This document shows positions 5,148 through 6,068 of a stretch of 6,068 bases of DNA, piece after piece. The stretch covers positions 1 through 6,068 of the forward strand of contig JAQVEY010000157.1 in the NCBI GenBank assembly GCA_028697515.1, given 5' to 3'. Position 1 is the stretch's first letter. Every line of letters begins with the position of its first letter. The notes beneath the pieces were generated by a model. The model saw nothing but the letters and a program-made list of their open reading frames with translations, searched no databases and had not been told where the DNA came from. The translations under genes and the position numbers were made by a program. Origin of the DNA: Bacteroidales bacterium. Its GTDB lineage: Bacteria; Bacteroidota; Bacteroidia; Bacteroidales; ML635J-15.

Positions 5148-6068
5148 TTATTTAACCTCATTTTCAATTCTATTATTCAATTTAAAAAATAATGCAGGTG
5201 TAACCCCAGCATATTTTTTAAAAGCGGAATAAAACGTTGATTTGCTTGTAAAACCAACTTCTGAAAATAGATGATCAATCGTGAAATTTGGTTTTGTATT
5301 GTTACAAATAATATAACAGGCCTCCTTTATACGAAGTTCATTAATATAATCATTAAAGTTTTTTTCATAAACAGAGTTAATAATTTTGGAGATATATGAA
5401 CGGTTTGTTTGCAATTTATCTGCAACGGATGTTAAGTTAAGATTTGCATCTAAATATGCCTTTTTATTTACAATCTCTTCTTCAATACTTTTTAAAATCT
5501 CAGACACAACATCATCTTTAATTATTTTTTGCACTGTTTTAGATTTCCTGTCAGTTTTTAGATTTTCGATAGTTCTTAAAGCTAGATCTTTGCGAGCTTT
5601 GTTAAGTTTAGAATTTAGTCGGTAATAAATCACAAATGATACTACAATTATGCAAAGAAGAATTGCTAAAACAAATATTATTCTTTTTTGATTCTGTATG
5701 GTTTTAATCTTTTCGTTTCGACTTAATTTCACATTAGTAATTGCCAATTGAACAGGTCTAAAAGCTAATTCTATCTTACCATGTACTACATCAAATGAAT
5801 TTTTTTCAATATCCAAACTATCTAAGTACTCTTCTGAGATTAATTTATATTTCTCTGACTCTTCTATACTTCCTAATTCTAATCCTATATTTGATTTTAG
5901 TAAATAAACCTTGCTTAATAGCTGATAATCAATCCCCTCATCAGCTGTCAAACTGATAACTGAATCTAGATAGATATTTGATTTTTCATAATTCTTTTCT
6001 TCAAAGCTTATTTCACCCAATCTTGCATAAATCTGAGAGAGCCAATATGTATCATCTATAACTTTTGC
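5148..6068 (-). CDS. TPR-transmembrane-AraC/HTH regulator, N-terminus missing
   Basis: The frame is open to the right edge of the window, so 306 C-terminal residues are visible and the true start lies beyond it. The first roughly 90 residues are helical and TPR-like; the opening TYWLSQIYARLGEISFEEKNY fits a TPR helix pair, followed by YLLKSNIGLELGSIEESEKY. One transmembrane segment follows at about residues 130-149 (IIFVLAILLCIIVVSFVIYY), then a charged, probably coiled-coil linker. The C-terminal AraC-type DNA-binding domain has its first helix-turn-helix near 213-232 (SVADKLQTNRSYISKIINS) and the second at 263-296, ending in the family signature GFTSKSTFYSAFKKYAGVTP. This TPR-TM-AraC layout is common in Bacteroidota. 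It would place the sensor part and the DNA-binding part on opposite sides of the membrane. No clear terminator is visible after its stop. Its targets are unknown. Confidence 0.9.
   Translation of the reverse strand, partial: AKVIDDTYWLSQIYARLGEISFEEKNYEKSNIYLDSVISLTADEGIDYQLLSKVYLLKSNIGLELGSIEESEKYKLISEEYLDSLDIEKNSFDVVHGKIELAFRPVQLAITNVKLSRNEKIKTIQNQKRIIFVLAILLCIIVVSFVIYYRLNSKLNKARKDLALRTIENLKTDRKSKTVQKIIKDDVVSEILKSIEEEIVNKKAYLDANLNLTSVADKLQTNRSYISKIINSVYEKNFNDYINELRIKEACYIICNNTKPNFTIDHLFSEVGFTSKSTFYSAFKKYAGVTPALFFKLNNRIENEVK

Noticed and set aside
5386..5625. A 79-codon open frame on the + strand
   Set aside because: It lies entirely opposite the AraC-type regulator, which has clear domain matches, and its protein is low in complexity with no recognisable motif.

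Overview
The window is AT-rich (roughly 30% GC by eye) and looks like chromosomal DNA of a Bacteroidota (Bacteroidetes) member. The pointers are a TPR-transmembrane-AraC regulator of a type common in that phylum, genes without clear Shine-Dalgarno sites, and intergenic promoters that fit the Bacteroidetes consensus TTTG-N19-21-TAnnTTTG.

Left part (2-2964, + strand): three tightly packed genes. They are the C-terminal end of an asparagine-synthetase-like amidotransferase, a radical SAM enzyme with an N-terminal Cys-rich twitch/SPASM-like region, and a GT8-like glycosyltransferase. Each downstream ATG lies inside the end of the previous gene with an identical 8-bp overlap (ATGTTTAA and ATGAATAA), so the three are probably one translationally coupled operon. 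The gene types suggest the accessory end of a surface-glycan locus, but the substrate cannot be read from the window.

Middle (2961-4376, - strand): a predicted lipoprotein with a transglutaminase-like Cys-His-Asp domain. It converges on the glycosyltransferase, and the two stop codons overlap by 4 bp.

Intergenic region (4377-5147): no protein gene, but the most interesting part of the window. It holds two related copies of a structured element of about 125 nt. The copies are nearly identical in the core, differ in one hairpin whose pairing is nonetheless kept, and each is closed by a 7-8 bp stem followed on the - strand by 6-7 U. Each copy also has its own Bacteroidetes-type promoter with exactly 20 nt between the boxes, 53-56 nt upstream of the structure. 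The simplest reading is two tandem, independently transcribed small RNAs of about 180 nt on the - strand, of a family I do not recognise. A 26-nt near-perfect palindrome covers the -7 box of one promoter.

Right end (5148-6068, - strand): a TPR-transmembrane-AraC/HTH regulator, cut by the window edge at its N-terminus. It lies upstream of the two RNAs in the same orientation. Whether it controls them or the lipoprotein gene cannot be seen from the sequence.
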